Source of the DNA: an uncultured Bacteroidales bacterium | GTDB taxonomy: Bacteria; Bacteroidota; Bacteroidia; Bacteroidales; Bacteroidaceae | DNA: 16,999 bases | Assembly (NCBI GenBank): GCA_937906165.1 | Contig: CALCYA010000089.1 | Span: forward strand, 1-16,999 | Direction of reading: 5' to 3' | Part shown: positions 15,049-16,999 of the stretch, in pieces | Numbering within the stretch: the first letter of the stretch is position 1 | Layout: every line of letters starts with the position of its first letter | The notes under the pieces: model-generated | Databases searched by the model: none | What the model saw: only the letters and a program-made list of their open reading frames with translations | What the model was told of the DNA's origin: nothing | Made by a program: the position numbers and the translations under genes

Positions 15049-15138
15049 ATGCCAAGCGGAAAGAAGAAAAAAAGACATAAAATGTCTACTCACAAGCGTA
15101 AGAAAAGACTGAGAAAGAACAGACATAAGAGTAAGTAA
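15049..15138 (+). CDS. 29-residue Lys/Arg-rich ribosomal-type protein (AURKAIP1/COX24 domain, bS22-like)
   Basis: The short frame encodes MPSGKKKKRHKMSTHKRKKR followed by LRKNRHKSK. Nearly two thirds of the residues are Lys, Arg or His. This is the pattern of the very small proteins annotated in Bacteroidota as AURKAIP1/COX24 domain-containing, related to mycobacterial bS22 and the C-terminus of mitochondrial mS38, which sit on the small ribosomal subunit. Location on the ribosome here is inferred from that family. The gene is easily missed because of its size. It lies 29 bp after HU on the same strand and is followed 13 bp later by a long hairpin (15152-15211), so HU and this gene probably form one transcript. 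Confidence 0.85.
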   Translation: MPSGKKKKRHKMSTHKRKKRLRKNRHKSK

Positions 15139-15151
15139 TTCAGTCTGCGCA

Positions 15152-15211
15152 AACACAAAAAACAAACTTGCGAGAAAAGGTTTCCAGAACTCCGGGTTTG
15201 TTTTTTGTGTT
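15152..15211 (+). terminator. Long-stem hairpin with T-rich 3' arm after the small ribosomal-type gene
   Basis: Arms 15152-15167 and 15196-15211 are perfect 16-bp complements separated by 28 bases. The 3' arm contains TTTTTT. The stem is A/T-rich and the loop long, so it is less typical than the other terminators here. It may stop or attenuate transcription between the HU unit and rng, or stabilise the HU transcript's 3' end. Confidence 0.55.
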
Positions 15212-15218
15212 AATTGAA

Positions 15219-15251
15219 AAGGCTATTGGCCTTGCCTTTAAGTAAAAAGGC
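15219..15251 (+). promoter_or_regulatory. Mutually exclusive small hairpins in the rng leader
   Basis: Three complementary segments occur just before the rng start at 15275: aaggc (15219-15223), gcctt (15229-15233) and gccttt (15234-15239), with aaaggc again at 15246-15251. The first segment can pair with either of the next two, and the third can pair with the last, so alternative folds are possible. RNase E-family genes are known to control themselves through their leaders. Applying that here is inference. Confidence 0.3.
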
Positions 15252-15274
15252 CTGCTAAATCAAATGATAGTATT

Positions 15275-16855
15275 GTGACAAGCGAACTTATTGTTGATGT
15301 TCATTCACAAGAGATTTCCATAGCTATTACCGAAGAGAAACAGCTCGTGGAGTTCCAGCGTGAAGAACAGACCGAAACATTTTCGGTAGGCAACATCTAT
15401 CACGGGCGCGTCAAAAAGATTATGCCCGGTTTGAATGCCTGCTTTGTTGATGTCGGTTCCGAAAAGGAAGCATTCCTGCACTATTCTGATTTAGGTCCAC
15501 AATTTTACTCTCTTCAAAAATACCTTAAACAGGTCACAAGCGACCGCAAGAAGAGTTTCCCTATAGCCAAGGCATCGATAATGCCGGAGAAGAAAAAAGA
15601 GGGAAACATTTCCGAAGCATTGCAAACGGGGCAGGAGATTCTTGTACAGATTACCAAAGAGCCCATAAACACCAAAGGGCCAAGACTGACCTGCGAGTTG
15701 TCGTTTGCCGGACGATTTTTGATACTTATCCCGTTTGAGGACAAGGTATCGGTATCATCAAAGATAAAGTCCCCCGAGGAGCGCACACGCCTCAAGCAGC
15801 TCTTACAGAGCATAAAGCCAAAGAATTTCGGCATAATAGTGCGCACAGTTGCCGAAGGCAAGAAAGTTGCCGAACTTGACAGCGAGCTGCGTTCGCTCGT
15901 AAGCAACTGGGAAGCACTCGTGGGAAAGGTGCAGAAGAGCACCAAACCGCCTACAATGGTTCACGAAGAGTCGGACAGGACACTCGCCCTGTTGCGCGAT
16001 CTCTTCAACCCTTCGTATGAAAGCATACACGTGAATGACATTGAGGTGTACAAAAGAATAAGGGAATACGTTTCGGTAATTGCTCCCGAAAGTGTAGATA
16101 TAATCAAATTGTATCGCGGAGAGCAGCCCATATTCGACCACTTCGGAATAACAAGACAGATAAAATCCTCATTCGGCAGGATTGTATCGTTCAAAGGCGG
16201 AGCATACCTTGTGATTGAGCACACCGAGGCCCTCCACGTCGTTGACGTGAACAGCGGCAACAGGGCACGCAACGGTGCCAGCAGCCAGGAGGAGAATGCC
16301 CTTGAGGTAAACCTCGGAGCCGCAGACGAACTGGCACGCCAGTTGAGGCTCAGGGATATGGGCGGTATCATTGTCGTTGACTTCATTGACATGGACAAGG
16401 CCGAACACCGCCAGGCCCTTTATGAAAGGATGACCGAGAACATGAGCCGAGACAGGGCAAAGCACAACATACTGCCCTTGAGTAAGTTCGGTCTCATGCA
16501 GATCACACGCCAGAGAGTGCGCCCTGCAACAAATCTGGAGGTCGAGGAGAGCTGTCCGGTGTGCCACGGAAAAGGAAAAATCCAGCCGTCGGTACTGTTT
16601 ACAGAGACACTCGAGAGTAAGATTGAGACACTGGTAAACACCATTGGTGTCAAGAGATTTAAATTACACGTACACCCGTACGTTGCTGCATACATCAACC
16701 AGGGTATGATCTCCCTGTACAGGAAGTGGCAGTTCCGTTACGGAATGGGAATACGGGTCATTGCCGACCAGAAGCTTGCATACCTTGAGTATCATTTCTA
16801 CGACAAGGATGGCAACGAGGTTGACATGAAAGAGGAATCGGAGATAAAGAAATGA
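15275..16855 (+). CDS. rng: Ribonuclease E/G family protein (RNase G)
   Basis: This 526-residue endoribonuclease belongs to the RNase E/G family, which cuts single-stranded RNA in rRNA maturation and mRNA turnover. An S1-type RNA-binding domain (about 37-130, NIYHGRVKKIMPGLNACFVDV) is followed by the DNase I-like catalytic core. Metal-binding aspartates appear in HVVDVNSGN (Asp324) and IVVDFIDMD (Asp369), and the zinc-link SCPVCHGKGK (Cys427, Cys430) supports dimerisation. The long C-terminal scaffold of RNase E is absent, so the RNase G type fits. The start is GTG 15275; the nearest ATG (15264) is out of frame. It follows the HU unit on the same strand and ends at a strong terminator. Confidence 0.95.
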   Translation: MTSELIVDVHSQEISIAITEEKQLVEFQREEQTETFSVGNIYHGRVKKIMPGLNACFVDVGSEKEAFLHYSDLGPQFYSLQKYLKQVTSDRKKSFPIAKASIMPEKKKEGNISEALQTGQEILVQITKEPINTKGPRLTCELSFAGRFLILIPFEDKVSVSSKIKSPEERTRLKQLLQSIKPKNFGIIVRTVAEGKKVAELDSELRSLVSNWEALVGKVQKSTKPPTMVHEESDRTLALLRDLFNPSYESIHVNDIEVYKRIREYVSVIAPESVDIIKLYRGEQPIFDHFGITRQIKSSFGRIVSFKGGAYLVIEHTEALHVVDVNSGNRARNGASSQEENALEVNLGAADELARQLRLRDMGGIIVVDFIDMDKAEHRQALYERMTENMSRDRAKHNILPLSKFGLMQITRQRVRPATNLEVEESCPVCHGKGKIQPSVLFTETLESKIETLVNTIGVKRFKLHVHPYVAAYINQGMISLYRKWQFRYGMGIRVIADQKLAYLEYHFYDKDGNEVDMKEESEIKK

Positions 16856-16882
16856 TTGCAACACAGCAATCATCCATAGACG

Positions 16883-16910
16883 AGCGGTGGATGCCATAGC
16901 ATCCACCGCT
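16883..16910 (+). terminator. Terminator of rng
   Basis: Arms 16883-16894 and 16899-16910 form a perfect 12-bp GC-rich stem with a CATA loop, followed by TTTT. It lies 27 bp past the rng stop codon. A second small stem (16853-16859 with 16866-16872) overlaps the stop codon itself. Confidence 0.9.
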
Positions 16911-16948
16911 TTTATTGGTTACCCAGACAAGCGGATGATGAAATTTCA

Positions 16949-16999
16949 GGTTCACCTGCAAACTATAGGGGGAATATCTTTTTAACACAGACAAAACAT
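16949..16999 (-). repeat. 51-bp terminal repeat, right copy (inverted)
   Basis: The last 51 bases of the window are the exact reverse complement of bases 3-53. The repeat starts 38 bp after the rng terminator. The sequence between them (16911-16948) shows no gene or further structure. Because the match reaches the last base, the true repeat probably continues beyond the window. Confidence 0.85.

Noticed and set aside
1..16999. CRISPR array, retron, toxin-antitoxin, prophage or integrative element
   Set aside because: No regularly spaced repeats, reverse transcriptase, integrase, transposase or phage genes could be found on either strand.

Overview
The window reads as chromosomal DNA from a member of the Bacteroidota, most likely order Bacteroidales (Bacteroidaceae/Prevotellaceae type). 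Three things point there. It carries lineage-typical genes: gldE, a DUF4924 gene, a 29-codon Lys/Arg-rich AURKAIP1/COX24-type gene and an RNase G gene next to HU. It has Bacteroidota-style promoters (TTTG, about 18-20 bp, TAnnTTTG). It has a large secreted protein with a C-terminal sorting-domain-like tail. Almost everything here is housekeeping. I see no phage, CRISPR, toxin-antitoxin, transposase or polysaccharide-utilisation cluster.

Layout, left to right. 1-436: one copy of a 51-bp repeat, a 20-bp perfect hairpin, a small unrecognised 56-residue gene (minus) and the sigma-factor terminator. 437-1030: an ECF sigma factor (minus). 1031-1360: a divergent promoter region. 1361-4741: a 1126-residue secreted multidomain protein (plus), ending at a two-way terminator shared with the convergent operon. 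4830-11046: a tightly packed six-gene minus-strand operon in transcription order LysE-type exporter, DUF4924 protein, prfC, threonylcarbamoyl-AMP synthase, ClC-type anion transporter, fmt. 11200-11799: a DUF308/HdeD-like membrane protein (minus), preceded by a hairpin-rich 250-bp gap. 12062-14471: the minus operon ssb, gldE, 4'-phosphopantetheinyl transferase. 14472-14743: a divergent promoter region. 14744-16855 (plus): HU-family protein, the 29-residue ribosomal-type protein, a long hairpin, RNase G and its terminator. 16949-16999: the 51-bp repeat again, inverted.

How the genes relate. The six-gene operon groups three translation functions: initiator tRNA formylation, t6A tRNA modification and release-factor recycling. 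Two membrane transport proteins sit in the same unit. ssb/gldE/PPTase and HU/small ribosomal-type protein/rng are divergent from one another and cover DNA binding, the envelope, carrier-protein activation and RNA processing. The most accessory-looking part is the left arm: an ECF sigma factor with no visible anti-sigma gene, divergent from a large cell-surface protein and followed by a small gene of unknown function.

The perfect inverted repeat at the two extreme ends most simply means that both contig ends run into copies of one dispersed element. A real 17-kb inverted-repeat-bounded unit cannot be excluded from this sequence alone.
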